The translations under genes were made by a program, and so were the position numbers. 64,000 nucleotides of DNA from Sepiola atlantica (Eukaryota; Mollusca; Cephalopoda; Sepiida; Sepiolidae). This document shows positions 44,501 to 57,950 of the stretch, piece after piece; within the stretch, counting starts at the first letter, position 1, and the number at the start of each line of letters is the position of its first letter. The DNA lies in assembly GCA_963556195.1 (NCBI GenBank), contig OY744528.1, forward strand, positions 56,700,869-56,764,868, read 5' to 3'. The notes beneath the pieces were generated by a model. The model saw only the letters and a list, made by a program, of their open reading frames with translations. It was not told the origin of the DNA and made no database searches.

Positions 44501-44610
44501 ATTTATCCACATGACTGAACTTGAGATTCTTCTTTGTTAAGTAATTCTGGAGCTGAAAAATATCTTCATTAGTCAACTCATTTGATTCTTTGGTAGCTAA
44601 AGAATCTAAA
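41575..44610 (-). pseudogene. Decayed transposase-like protein of an invertebrate DNA-transposon family
   Basis: On the minus strand, fragments in order are: a Lys/Gln-rich N-terminal coiled coil (44204-43938); IGLHEAGISASKCSKVIDIV with ISANISDESHFITKLHATKM (43806-43561); VTLSDGNLLSLGFTEVASED to SLMSDRAAVMQCYN (43564-43277); CRTEWLAFCSKEGHRFEITS-type text (about 43080-42960); a region to 42407; a coiled KKEKE segment with VIKHGGPVKSVKGI (42271-41759); and FRWPLSEDIAQVESTFVYRW (41755-41640). The order matches a large uncharacterised family common in cnidarian, sponge and mollusc genomes. At least five frame breaks. A deletion near 43564 removes residues where the family usually has a conserved Asp. 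Confidence 0.65.
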
Positions 44611-44624
44611 TAGAAAAAAAAAAA

Positions 44625-46576
44625 AATTTACTGAAGTTAATAATAATACCATTAAAAAGATACTCATTTGTGAAAATTATTTTCAATGAACATGTTTTAA
44701 ATTGACGCACAGAAGTTCAACTAACAAAAATATTCTTTAATTTATCATTTTAAACATTTGTTACATGTACAATTTGTTTTACAGAAGGTGAAGAAAATAC
44801 TTATTTCTTCATGATACAGTAATAAATATTGTCTTAATTTTCCAAATTGATTTTCTCAATAGTTTATGATAAATTCACTAAGCATAAACCCACTGCTTAG
44901 CAAATATTTACAAACATCAGTTAAACCATTGCATGTATATTCAATGGCTAAACTAGTATCCCTTGTTAATGATTTAATTCTTTTTCCTTGCTTGCTTCCC
45001 ATTTTTTTGTGCCATTTTTCCCAAATTATAAAGAAATATAAGGTTTTCATCATTTAAATCTGTTATCACCCTTTTCAGTGGATCATTTTTATTAATGTCA
45101 CTATAAATTTCTTTGATACTGACAATTTTCCAAAATGTCTAAACCTTTTCAATAAAATGAACCTTTTCTGCAGTATCCTCTTCATTTAATAATGGATGCA
45201 ATTTAATTGCTGCTACAGTTTAATCACAAAAAAAAACTTTTTACAACTTTGCTAACATCAGGGTGTTCACACGTAATCACCTAAAAGAAGAAAAAATAGA
45301 ATCTCATAAGATTGGCTGATTTAGCAGAGGGTGTTAATCTACCATAATACTGAAAATTTCACATTTCATTTATTGAACGAATAAAATAAAAGGCATGATT
45401 AATAATAATAAGATCCTATTACATTAGTAATTTTAATTTATACCGCATCGACGAATATTGAGTATAATTTTCATAACTAGCAATTTCACCAAATAAATGT
45501 ATTTTTCATTTCTTTCGCTCACTGTAAGAAGAAACTGTCTATGAAAAAAAGAAAACATTTTAGAATATTTTTCAACTTAATAAACCCTGAAACTATTATT
45601 AATCATCCCCTTTATTTTATTTGCTCAAAAAATTAAATGTGAAATTTTCTTTAAACAGTATGTTTTAACCTCTTAATTTTTGCTTTTAAAATCGTTAAAA
45701 CTGGTGTATTTGTGTAGAATTAATGTTCCAAGTTTATTTTTGTCAAAAGTTTTTTTTTAGTCTAATAAAATTTGTCAAAATATTTTTGATACAAAAAAAA
45801 AGCAATGCCCATCAGCAATTAAAACATTAAATTAAAGTTCGATACTCAAGTAAATTAGAATTTTATTTCATGACAAGAAATAAATTTAAGAGCAACACTC
45901 AATTTTATCCAAAGTTTTGGCGAATAAATGAGCCGAGAAAATCCAATGCTCTCTATAGTACAATTGAGCTGTCTTTTGCAGTATATTTTAAAGAACAGTT
46001 GTAAAATTATTCAATTAAGTTTACTGGATTCTTACATTAACTTGTGATAATGAATAACATTGCTAATAAATTACACTGTTTTTGTTTCTTACGAAGGACA
46101 TACTTAAAAAAAAAAAGACTGACATAAAATTTAAATTTATTTTCTAAATTGTTTTTTATTATTTGGACTAAAAATATTTTGAATGTTTTACAATTTTATT
46201 ACACAAAAAAAACAAACTTAGACATAAAATAAACTTTAGACATTCTTTTTATACAAAAAAAGTTTTAACGGAATTTAACGAATTTAAAAGCAAAAAATGA
46301 AGAAGTTAAAACTATACGTTGATATTTCTTTAATAACAAAAATGCTGTCATTTTCTTTTCAAAGATGTGTCAGAATTTCTCATAAAACTTATTTTGTATG
46401 TACGTTATAAATGTCTGGACGAAAAGCGTTGTTTAAACCAAGAATCCATTTTATCCAACATTTAGGCGAATATCAAGCGAAATTCAACAGTCTACAATTG
46501 AACAGATATCTGCTATTACAAAGTGCACTTTTTTAAAACATGTTATTTTTATTATAAAGATATTCATTATTCAATT
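44625..46576. repeat. Intron with diverged family R pieces
   Basis: 44758-44810 (ttacatgtacaatttgtttt, gaagaaaat, cttatttctt) matches 21108-21160. 45245-45310 carries the reversed R motif (gggtgttcacacgtaatcac). 46195-46310 resembles 19548-19650. 46430-46500 resembles the reverse of 21570-21640. No gene is seen. Confidence 0.6.
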
Positions 46577-49327
46577 TAGTTAGGGGGTGAGGGCTGGAGA
46601 GATTAAGAGGTCGCCGAAAATTTTAGGGGTTGGGCCAAAATTTTTATTTTTTGAACCTAAAATATTTCTCAGGGTTGGGGGAGAGTGGAAACTTATTTTA
46701 GATGGGGGGCTGGAGAGATTGAGGGGTCGGGGAAAATTTTAGGGGTCAGGCCGAACTTTTTAGGGGTCAGGCCAAATTTTTTTCTTATTATTTTGTTTTG
46801 AACTCAAAATATTTCCCAGGGTTGGGAGAGAGTGAGAACTTATTTGGGATGGGGGGCTGGAGAGATTGAGGGTCGGAGAAAATTTTAGGGGTCAGGCTGC
46901 ACTTTTTAGGGGTCAGGCCAAATTTTGTTGTTTTTTTTTTGGTTTTGAACTCAAAATATTTCTCAGGGTTGGGGGAGAGTGACAAATATTTTGGGAGGGA
47001 GGCTGGAGAGATTGAGGGGTCGGGGAAAGTTTTAGGGGTCAGGCCGAACTTTTTAGGGGTCAGGCCAAATTTTTTTTTTTTTTTTGAACTCAAAATATTT
47101 CCTAGTGTTGGGGGACAGTGAAACATTAGATGGGATGGGGGGCTGAAGAGAATGAAATGGCGGGGAAAATGTTAGGGGTCAGGCAAAAATTTTTTCTTTT
47201 TTGTTTTGTTTTGAAGTCAAAATATTTCTCAGTTTTGGGGGAGAGTGGAACATTAATTGGGATGGGGTGCTGGAGTCATTGAGGGGTCGGGGAAAATTTT
47301 AGGGGTCAGGCCGAACTTTTTAGGGGTCAGGCCAAATTTTGTTTTTTTTTGTTTTGAAGTCAAGATATTTCTCAGTGTTTGGGTAGAGTGGAACATTAAT
47401 TGTGATGGGGGGCTGGAGAGAATGAGGGGTCAGGGAAAATGTTAGGGGTCAGGCTAAATTTTTTTTGTTTTTTTTTTGTTTTGAAGTCAAGATATTTCTC
47501 AGTGTTGGGGAGAGTGGAACATTAATTAAGATAGGGGGCTGGAGAGAATGAAGGGTCGTGGAAAATTTAAGGGGTCAGGCCGAACTTTTTAAGGGTCAGG
47601 CCAAATTTTTTTCTTTTTATTTTGTTTTGAACTCAAAATATTTCCCAGGGTTGGGAGAGAGTGAGAACTTATTTGGGATGGGGGGCTGGAGAGATTGAGG
47701 GTCGGAGAAAATTTTAGGTGTCAGGCTGCACTTTTTAGGGGTCAGGCCAAATTTTGTTGTTTTTTTTTTGGTTTTGAACTCAAAATATTTCCCAGGGTTG
47801 GGGGAGAGTGAAAACTTATTTGGGATGGGGGGCTGGAAAGATTGAGGGTCGGGGAAAAATTTTAGTTGTAAGGCCGAACTTTGTAGGGGTCAGGCCAAAT
47901 TTTTGTTTTGAACTCAAAATATTTCTCAGGGTTGGGGGAGAGTGAAAACTTATTTGAGATAGGGGGCTGGAGAGATCATGGGGCCAGGCCGAACTTTTAA
48001 GCGATCAGGCCAAAATTTTTTCTTTTTTTTTTGTTTTGAACTCAAAATATTTCCCAGGGTTAGGGGAGAGTGACAAATTAGTTCGGAAGGGGGCTGGAGA
48101 GATTGAGGGGTCAGGGAGAATTTTAGGGGTCAGGCCGAACTTTTTAGGGGTCAGGCCAAAGTTTTTTTGTTTTTTTTTTAACTAAAAATATTTCTCAGTT
48201 TTGGGGGAGAGTAGAACATTAATTGAGATGGGGGGCTGGAGAGATTGAGGGGTCGGGGAAAATTTTAGGGGTCAGGCCGAACATTTTAGGGGTCAGGCCA
48301 AATTTGTTTCTTTTTTGTTTTGTTTTGAAGTCAAAATATTTCTCAGTGTTGGGGGAGAGTGGAACATTAATTGGGATGGGGGTTGGGGAAAATTTTAGGG
48401 GTCATACCAATTTTTTTTGTTTTGAACTCAAAATATTTCCCAGGGTTGGGGGAGAGTAAAAAATTAGTTGGGATGAGGGGCTGGAGAGATTGAGGGGTCG
48501 GGGAAAGTTTTAGGGGTCAGGTCAAATTTTTTTGTTTTAATTTGTTTCGAACTCAAAATATTTCCCAGGGTTGGGGGAGAGTGAAAACTTATTTGAGATA
48601 GGGGGCTGGAAAGATAGAGGGCTGGGGAAAATTTTAGGGGTCAGGCCGAACTTTTTAGGGGTCAGGCCAAATTTTCTTTTTTTTTGTTTTGAACTCACAA
48701 TTTTACCCATGGTTGGGGAAGAGTGAAAAATTAGTTGAGATGCGGGGCTGGAGATATTGAGGGGTCGGGAAATATTTTTGGGGTAAGGCCGAACTTTTTA
48801 GGGATCAGACCAAATTTTTTTTTTTTTTCTTGAAATCAAAATATTTCGTAGGGTTGGGGGACAGGTAAAGATTAGTTGGGATGGGGGGGCTGGAGAGAAT
48901 GAAAGGTCGAGGAAAATTTTAGCGGTCAGGCCAATTTTTTAAATTTTTTTTTGTTTTGAACTCAAAATATTTCCCAGGGTTGGGGGAGAGTGAAAAATTA
49001 GTTGGGATGCTGGAGAGATTGAGGGGTCAGCGAAAATTTTAGGAGTCAGGCTGTACTTTTTAGGGGTCTTGCCAAATTTTTTTTTTTTTTTTTTGAAGTC
49101 AAGATATTTCTCAGTGTTGGGGGAGAGTGGAACATTAATTGGGATGGGGGGCTGGAGAGAATGAGGGGTCAGGCCAAACTTATAGGGTCAGGCTAAATTT
49201 TTTTTGTTTTTAACTCAAAATATTTCTCAGGGTTGGGGGAGAGTGAAACATTAGTTGAGATGGGGGGCTGGAAAGATTGAGGGGCCAGGCCGAACTGTTT
49301 AGGGGTAAGGCCAAATTTTTTTGTTTT

Positions 49328-50601
49328 GAACTCAATATTTCTCAGAGTTGGGGGAGAGTGACAAATATTTTGGGAGGGAGGCTGGAGAGATTGAGGGGTC
49401 GGGGAAAGTTTTAGGGGTCAGGCCGAGCTTTTTAGGGGTCAGGCCAAATTTTTTTTTTTTTTGAACTCAAAATATTTCCTAGTGTTGGGGGACAGTTAAA
49501 CATTAGATGGGATGGAGGCTGAAGAGAATGAAAGGTCGGGGAAAATTTTAGGGGTCAGGCAAAAATTTTTTCTTTTTTGTTTTGTTTTGAAGTCAAAATA
49601 TTTCTCAGTTTTGGGGGAGAGTGGAACATTAATTGGGATGGGGGGCTGGAGACATTGAGGGGTCGGGGAAAATTTTAGGGGTCAGGCCGAACTTTTTAGG
49701 GGTCAGGCCAAATTTTGTTTTTTTTTGTTTTGAAGTCAAGATATTTCTCAGTGTTTGGGTAGAGTGGAACATTAATTGGGATGGGGGGCTGGAGAGAATG
49801 AGGGGTCAGGGAAAATGTTAGGGGTCAGGCTAAATTTTTTTTGTTTTGAACTCAAAATATTTCTCAGGGTTGGGGGAGAGTGAAACATTAGTTGAGATGG
49901 TGGGCTGGAAAGATTGAGGGGCCAGGCCGAACTGTTTAGGGGTAAGGCCAAATTTTTTTGTTTTGAACTCAATATTTCTCAGAGTTGGGGGAGAGTGACA
50001 AATATTTTGGGAGGGAGGCTGGAGAGATTGAGGGGTCGGGGAAAGTTTTAGGGGTCAGGCCGAGCTTTTTAGGGGTCAGGCCAAATTTTTTTTTTTTTTG
50101 AACTTAAAATATTTCCTAGTGTTGGGGGACAGTTAAACATTAGATGGGATGGAGGCTGAAGAGAATGAAAGGTCGGGGAAAATTTTAGGGGTCAGGCAAA
50201 AATTTTTTCTTTTTTGTTTTGTTTTGAAGTCAAAATATTTCTCAGTTTTGGGGGAGAGTGGAACATTAATTGGGATGGGGGGCTGGAGACATTGAGGGGT
50301 CGGGGAAAATTTTAGGGGTCAGGCCGAACTTTTTAGGGGTCAGGCTAAATTTTGTTTTTTTTTGTTTTGAAGTCAAGATATTTCTCAGTGTTTGGGTAGA
50401 GTGGAACATTAATTGGGATGGGGGGCTGGAGAGAATGAGGGGTCAGGGAAAATGTTAGGGGTCAGGCCAAATTTTGTTTTGTTTTTTTTTTGTTTTGAAG
50501 TCAAGATATTTCTCAGTGTTGGGGAGAGTGGAACATTAATTAAGATGGGGGGCTGGAGAGAATGAAGGGTCGTGGAAAATTTAAGGGGTCAGGCCAAACT
50601 T
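49328..50601 (+). repeat. Higher-order repeat inside the array, 2 x 637 bp
   Basis: 49328-49964 and 49965-50601 share the same series of about five unit variants in order, including the marker variant gaactcaatatttctcagag (AA deleted in the landmark) and gccgagctttttagggg. The period is exactly 637 bp by these markers. Confidence 0.88.
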
Positions 50602-53600
50602 TTTAGGGGTCATACCAATTTTTTTTGTTTTTTTTTTGTTTTGAACTCAAAATATTTCTCAGGGTTTGGGGAGAGTGAAAAATTAGTTGGGAGAGGGGCT
50701 GGAGAGATTGAGGGGTCAGGGAAAATGTTAGGGGTCAGGCCGAACTTTTTAGGGGTCAGGCCAAATTTTTTTTTATTTTACCTCAAAATATTTCTCAGTT
50801 TTGGGGGAGAGTGGAACATTAATTGGGATGGGGGACTGGAGAAATTGAGGGGTCGGAGAAAATTTTAGAGGTCCGGCCAAACTATTAAGGGGTGATACCA
50901 ATTTTTTTTTTTTTTTGTTTTGAACTCAAAATATTTCTCAGGGTTAGGGAGAGTGAAAACTTATTTGAGATAGGGGCTGGAAAGATAGAGGGGCTAGGGA
51001 AAATTTTAGGGGTCAGGCCGAACTTTTTAGGGGTCAGGCCAAATTTTCTTTTTTTTTTTGTTTTGAACTCAAAATATTACCCATGGTTGGGGAAGAGTGA
51101 ATAATTAGTTGAGATGCGGGGCTGGAGATATTGAGGGGTCGGGAAATATTTTTGGGGTAAGTCCGAACTTTTTAGGGGTCAGACCAAATTTTTTTTTTTT
51201 TTCTTAGAACTCAAAATATTTCTCAGGGTTGGGGGACAGGTAAACATTAGTTGGGATGGGGGGCTGGAGAGAATGAAAGGTCGAGGAAAATTTTAGGGGT
51301 CAGGCCAATTTTTTAATTTTTTTTTGTTTTGAACTCAAAATATTTCCCAGGGTTGGGGGAGAGTGAAAAATTAGTTGGGATGCTGGAGAGATTGAGGGGT
51401 CAGCGAAAATTTTAGGAGTAAGGCTGTACTTTTTAGGGGTCTTGCCAAATTTTTTTTTTTTTTTTTTTGAAGTCAAGATATTTCTCAGTGTTGGGGGAGA
51501 GTGGAACATTAATTGGGATGGGGGGCTGGAGAGAATGAGGGGTCAGGAAAAACTTTAAGGGTCAGGCCAAACTTATGGGGTCAGGCTAAATCTTTTTTGT
51601 TTTTTTTTTTGTTTTGAACTCAAAATATTTCTCAGGGTTGGGGAAGAGTGAAACATTAGTTGAGATGGGGGCTGGAGAGATTGAGGGGTCGGGGAAAATT
51701 TTAGGGGTAAGGCCAAATTTTATTTGTTTTGAACTCTATATTTCTCAGGGTTGGGGGAGAGTGACAAATATTTAGGGAGGGAGGCTGGAGAGATTGAGGG
51801 GTCGGGGAAAGTTTTAGGGGTCAGACCGAACTTTTTAGGGGTCAGGCTAAATTTTTTTTTTTTTGAACTCAAAATATTTCCTAGTGTTGGGGGACAGTGA
51901 AACATTAGTTGGGATGGAGGGCTGAAGAGAATGAAAGGTCGGGGAAAATGTTAGGGGTCAGGCAAAAAATTTTTCTTTTGTTTTGAAGTCAAAATATTTC
52001 TCAGTTTTGGGGGAGAGTGGAACATTAATTGGGATGGGGAGATGGAGACATTGAGGGGTCGGGTAAAATTTTAGGGGTCAGGCCGAACTTTTTAGGGGTC
52101 AGGCCCAATTTTGTTTTTTTTTGTTTTGAAGTCAAGATATTTCTCAGTGTTTGGGGGAGAGTGGAACATTAATTGGGATGGGGAGATGGAGACATTGAGG
52201 GGTCGGGGAAAATTTTAGGGGTCAGGCCGAACTTTTTAGGGGTCAGGCCCAATTTTGTTTTTTTTTGTTTTGAAGTCAAGATATTTCTCAGTGTTTGGGT
52301 AGAGTGGAACATTAATTGGGATGGGGGGCTGGAGAGAATGAGGGGTCAGGGAAAATGTTAGGGGTCAGGCTAAATTTTGTTTTGTTTTTTTTTTTGTTTT
52401 GAAGTCAAGATATTTCTCAGTGTTGGGGAGAGTGGAACATTAATTAAGATGGGGGGCTGGAGAGAATGAAGGGTCGTGGAAAATTTAAGGGGTCAGGCCG
52501 AACTTTTTAGGGGTCATACCAATTTTTTTTGTTTTTTTTTTTTGTTTTGAACTCAAAATATTTCTCAGGGTTCGGGGAGAGTGAAAAATTAGTTGGGTGA
52601 GGTGCTGGAGAGATTGAGGGGTCAGGGGAAAATGTTAGGGGTCAAGCCGAACTTTTTAGGTGTCAGGCTAAATTTTTTTGTTTTGAACTCTAAATATTTC
52701 TCAGGGTTGGGGGAGAGTGACAAATTAGTTGGGAGGGGAACTGGAGAGATTGGAGGGTCGGGGAAAAGTTTAGGGGTCAGGCCGAACTTTTTAGGGATCA
52801 AGCCAAATTTTTTTCTTTTTTTGTTTTGAACTCAAAATATTTCCCAGGGTTGGGAGAGAGTGAAAACTTATTTGGGATGGGGGGCTGGAGAGATTGAGGG
52901 TCGGAGAAAATTTTAGGTGTCAGGCTGCACTTTTTAGGGGTCAGGCCAAATTTTGTTGTTTTTTTTTTCGTTTTGAACTCAAAATATTTCTCAGGGTTGG
53001 GGGAGAGTGACAAATTAGTTCGGAGTGGGGCTGGAGAGATTGAGGGGTCAGGGCAAATTTTAGGCATCAGGCCGAACTTTTTAGGGGTCAGGCCAAATTT
53101 TTTTCTTTTGAACTCAAAATATTTCTCAGGGTTGGGGGAGAGTGAAAAATTAGTTGGGAGGGGGGCTGGAGAGATTGAGGGGTCGGGGAAAATTTTAGGA
53201 GTCAGACCGAACTTTTTAGGGGTCAGGCCAAATTTTTTGTTTTTTTTTGGTTTTGAACTCAAAATATTTCTCAGGGTTGGGGGAAAGTGAAAACTTATTT
53301 GAGATAGGGGGCTGGAGAGATTATGGGGCCAGGCCGAACTTTTAAGCGATAAGGCCAAAATTTTTTTTTTTTTTTTTTTTTGAATTCAAAATATTTCCCA
53401 GGGTTGGGGGAGAGTGACAAATTAGTTGGGAAGGGGGCTGGAGAGATTGAGGGGTCAGGGAGAATTTTAGGGGTCAGGCCAAAGTTTTTTTTGTTTTTTT
53501 TTAACTAAAAATATATCTCAGTTTTGGGGGAGAGTGGAACATTAATTGGGATGGGGGTCTGGAGAGATTGAGGGGTCGGGGAACATTTTAGGTGTCAGGC

Positions 53601-53749
53601 CGAACATTTTAGGGGTCAGGCCAAATTTTTTTGTTTTGTTTTGAAGTCAAAATATTTCTGTGTTGGGGGAGAGTAGAACATTAATTGGGATGGGGGTCGG
53701 GGAAAATTTTAGGGGTCCGACCGAACTATTTAGGGGTCATACCAATTTT

Positions 53750-56700
53750 TTTTGTTTTGACCTCAAAATATTTCCCAGGGTTGGGGGACAGGTAAACATT
53801 AGTTGGGATGGGGGGCTGGAGAGAATGAAAGGTCGAGGAAAATTTTAGGGGTTAGGCCAATTTTTTTAATTTTTTTTTGTTTTGAACTCAAAATATTTCC
53901 CAGGGTTGGGGGAGAGTGAAAAATTAGTTGGGATGTTGGTGAGATTGAGGGGTCAGCGAAAATTTTAGGAGTCAGGCTGTACTTTTTAGGGGTCTTGCCA
54001 AATTTTTTTTTTTTTTGAAGTCAAGATATTTCTCAGTGTTGGGGGAGAGTGGAACATTAATTGGGATGGGGGGCTGGAGAGAATGAGGGGTCAGGCCAAA
54101 CTTATAGGGTCAGGCTAAATTTTTTTTGTTTTGAACTCAAAATATTTCTCAGGGTTGGGGGAGAGTGAAACATTAGTTGAGATGGGGGGCTGGAAAGATT
54201 GAGGGGCCAGGCCGAACTGTTTAGGGGTAAGGCCAAATTTTATTTGTTTTGAACTCAATATTTCTCAGGGTTGGGGGAGAGTGACAAATATTTTGGGAGG
54301 GAGGCTGGAGAGATTTAGGGGTCGGGGAAAGTTTTTGGGGTAAGGCCGAACTTTTTAAGGGTCAGACCAAATTTTTTAAATTTTTTTTTGAACTCAAAAT
54401 ATTTCTCACGGTTGGGGGACAGGTAAACATTAGTTGGGATGGGGGGCTGGAGAGAATGAAAGGTCGAGGAAAATTTTAGGGGTCAGGCCAATTTTTTTTT
54501 GTTTTGAACTCAAAATATTTCCCAGGGTTGGAGGAGAGTGAAAAATTAGTTGGGATGCTGGAGAGATTGAGGGGTCAGCGAAAATTTTAGGAGTCAGGCT
54601 GTACTTTTTAGGGGTCCTGCCAAATTTTTTTTCTTTTGAAGTCAAGATATTTCTCAGTGTTGGGGGAGAGTGGAACATTAATTGGGATGGGGGGCTGGAG
54701 AGAATGAGGGGTCAGGCCAAACTTATAGGGTCAGGCTAAATTTTTTTTGTTTTTTTTTTGTTTTGAAGTCAAGATATTTCTCTGTGTTGGGGAGAGTGGA
54801 ACATTAATTAAGATGGGGGGCTGGAGAGAATGAGGGGTCATGGAAAGTTTAAGGGGTCAGGCCGAACTTTTTAGGGGTCATACCAATTTTATTTGTTTTT
54901 TTTTTGTTTTGAACTTAAAATATTTCTCAAGGTTCGGGGAGAGTGAAAAATTAGTTGGGAGAGGGGCTGGAGAGATTGAGGGGTCGGAAAAAATGTTAGG
55001 GGTCAGGCCGAACTTTTTAGGGGTCAGGCCAAAGTTTTTTTGTTTTTTTTTTAACTAAAAATATTTCTCAGTTTTTGGGGAGAGTAGAACATTAATTGGG
55101 ATGGGGGGCTGGAGAGATTGAGGGGTCGGGGAACATTTTAGGGGTCAGGCCAAATTTGTTTCTTTTTTGTTTTGTTTTGAAGTCAAAATATTTCTTAGTG
55201 TGGGGGGAGAGTAGAACATTAATTGGGATGGGGGTCGGGGAAAATTTTAGCGGTCCGACCGAACTATTTAGGGGTCATACCAATTTTTTTTGTTTTGAAC
55301 TCAAAATATTTCCCAGGGTTGGGGGAGAGTGAAAAATTAGTTGGGATGAGGGGCTGGAGAGATTGAGGGGTCGGGGAAAGTTTTAGGGGTCAGGCCGAAC
55401 TTTTTAGGGGTCAGGCCAAATTTTTTTCTTTTTTTTTTTTGAACTCAAAATATTTCTCAGCGTTGGGGGACAGTGAAACATTAGTTGGGATGAGTGGCTG
55501 AAGAGAATGAAAGGTCGGGGAAAATGTTAGGGGTCAGGCCGAACATTTTAGGGGTCAGGCCAAATTTTTTTGTTTTGTTTTGAAGTCAAAATATTTCTCA
55601 GTGTTGGGGGAGAGTAGAACATTAATTGGGATGGGGGACTGGAGAAATTGAGGGGTCGGGGAAAATTTTAGGGGTCAGGCTGAACTTTTTAGTGGTCAGG
55701 CCAAATTTTGTTTGTTTTTTTTTTGTTTTGAAGTCAAGATATTTCTTAGTGTGGGGGGAGAGTAGAACATTAATTGGGATGGGGGTCGGGGAAAATTTTA
55801 GCGGTCCGACCGAACTATTTAGGGGTCATACCAATTTTTTTTGTTTTGAACTCAAAATATTTCCCAGGGTTGGGGGACAGGTAAACATTAGTTGGGATGG
55901 GGGGCTGGAGAGAATGAAAGGTCGAGGAAAATTTTAGAGGTCAGGCCAATTTTTTAATTTTTTTTTGTTTTGAACTCAAAATATTTCCCAGGGTTGGGGG
56001 AGAGTGAAAAATTAGTTGGGATGCTGGTGAGATTGAGGGGTCAGTGAAAATTTTAGGAGTCAGGCTGTACTTTTTAGGGGTCTTGCCAAATTTTTTTTTT
56101 TTTTTTGAAGTCAAGATATTTCTCAGTGTCGGGGGAGAGTGGAACATTAATTGAGATGGGGGGCTGGAGAGAATGAGGGGTCAGGCCAAACTTATAGGGT
56201 CAGGCTAAATTTTTTTTGTTTTTTTTTTGTTTTGAACTCAAAATATTTCTCAGGGTTGGGGGAGAGTGAAACATTAGTTGAGATGGGGGGCTGGAAAGAT
56301 TGAGGGGCCAGGCCGAACTGTTTAGGGGTAAGGCCAAATTTTATTTGTTTTGAACTCAATATTTCTCAGGGTTGGGGGAGAGTGACAAATATTTTGGGAG
56401 GGAGGCTGGAGAGATTTAGGGGTCGGGGAAAGTTTTTGGGGTAAGGCCGAACTTTTTAGAGGGTCAGACCAAATTTTTAAAAATTTTTTTTGAACTCAAA
56501 ATATTTCTCACGGTTGGGGGACAGGTAAACATTAGTTGGGATGGGGGGCTGGAGAGAATGAAAGGCCGATAAAATTTTAGGGGTCAGGCCAATTTTTTTT
56601 TTGTTTTGAACTCAAAATATTTCCCAGGGTTGGGGGAGAGTGAAAAATTAGTCGGGATGCTGGAGAGATTGAGGGGTCAGCGAAAATTTTAGGAGTCAGG

Positions 56701-57950
56701 CTGTACTTTTTAGGGGTCTTGCCAAATTTTTTTTTTTTTTTTTTTGAAGTCAAGATATTTCTCAGTGTTGGGGGATAGTGGAACATTAATTGGGATGGGG
56801 GGCTGGAGAGAATGAGGGGTCAGGCCAAACTTATAGGGTCAGGCTAAATTTTTTTTGTTTTTTTTTTGTTTTGAAGTCAAGATATTTCTCAGTGTTGGGG
56901 AGAGTGGAACATTAATTAAGATGGGGGGCTGGAGAGAATGAGGGGTCGTGGAAAATTTAAGGGGTCAGTCCGAACTTTTTAGGGGTCATACCAATTTTTT
57001 TTGTTTTTTTTTGTTTTGAACTCAAAATATTTCTCAAGGTTCGGGGAGAGTGAAAAATTAGTTGGGAGAGGGGCTGGAGAGATTGAGGGGTCGGAAAAAA
57101 TGTTAGGGTCAGGCCGAACTTTTTAGGGGTCAGGCCAAAGTTTTTTTGTTTTTTTTTTAACTAAAAATATTTCTCAGTTTTGGGGGAGAGTAGAACATTA
57201 ATTGGGATGGGGGGCTGGAGAGATTGAGGGGTCAGGCCGAACATTTTAGGGGTCAGGCCAAATTTGTTTCTTTTTTGTTTTGTTTTGAAGTCAAAATATT
57301 TCTCAGTGTTGGGGGAGAGTAGAACATTAATTAGGATGGGGGTCAGGGAAAATTTTAGCGGTCCGACCAAACTATTTAGGGGTCATACCAATTTTTTTTG
57401 TTTTGAACTCAAAATATTTCCCAGGGTTGGGTGAGAGTGAAAAATTAGTTGGGATGAGGGGCTGGAGAGATTGAGGGGTCGGGGAAAGTTTTAGGGGTCA
57501 GGCCGAACTTTAGGGGTCAGGCCAAATTTTTTTCTTTTTTTTTTTTGAACTCAAAATATTTCTCAGCGTTAGGGGACAGTGAAACATTAGTTGGGATGGG
57601 TGGCTGAAGAGAATGAAAGGTCGGGGAAAATGTTAGGGGTCAGGCAAAATTTTTTTGTTTTGTTTTGAAGTCAAAATATTTCTCATGGTTGGGGGGACAG
57701 TGAAACATTAGTTGGGATGGGGGGCTGAAGAGAATTAAAGGTCGGGGAAAATGTTAGGGGTCAGGCCGAACATTTTAGGGGTCAGGCCAAATTTTTTTGT
57801 TTTGTTTTGAAGTCAAAATATTTCTCAGTGTTGGGGGAGAGTAGAACATTAATTGGGATGGGGGACTGGAGAAATTGAGGGGTCGGGGAAAATTTTAGGG
57901 GTCAGGCCGAACTTTTTAGTGGTCAGGCCAAATTTTGTTTGTTTTTTTTT
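53750..57950 (+). repeat. Higher-order repeat of about 2.1 kb inside the array
   Basis: Marker variants repeat with an offset of 2089-2101 bp: ttgggggacaggtaaacatt at 53781 and 55870, gaggggccaggccgaactgt at 54201 and 56302. The offset drifts to about 2.2 kb toward the right, as at actttttagtggtcaggcc (about 55685 and 57911), because of small indels. Confidence 0.75.

Noticed and set aside
52798..53358. Open frames of 60-190 codons with repeated GVRPNFLG or FGLTPKK peptides throughout 46.6-58 kb
   Set aside because: They are translations of the tandem array on both strands, start and stop wherever unit length changes phase, and have no flanking gene structure.
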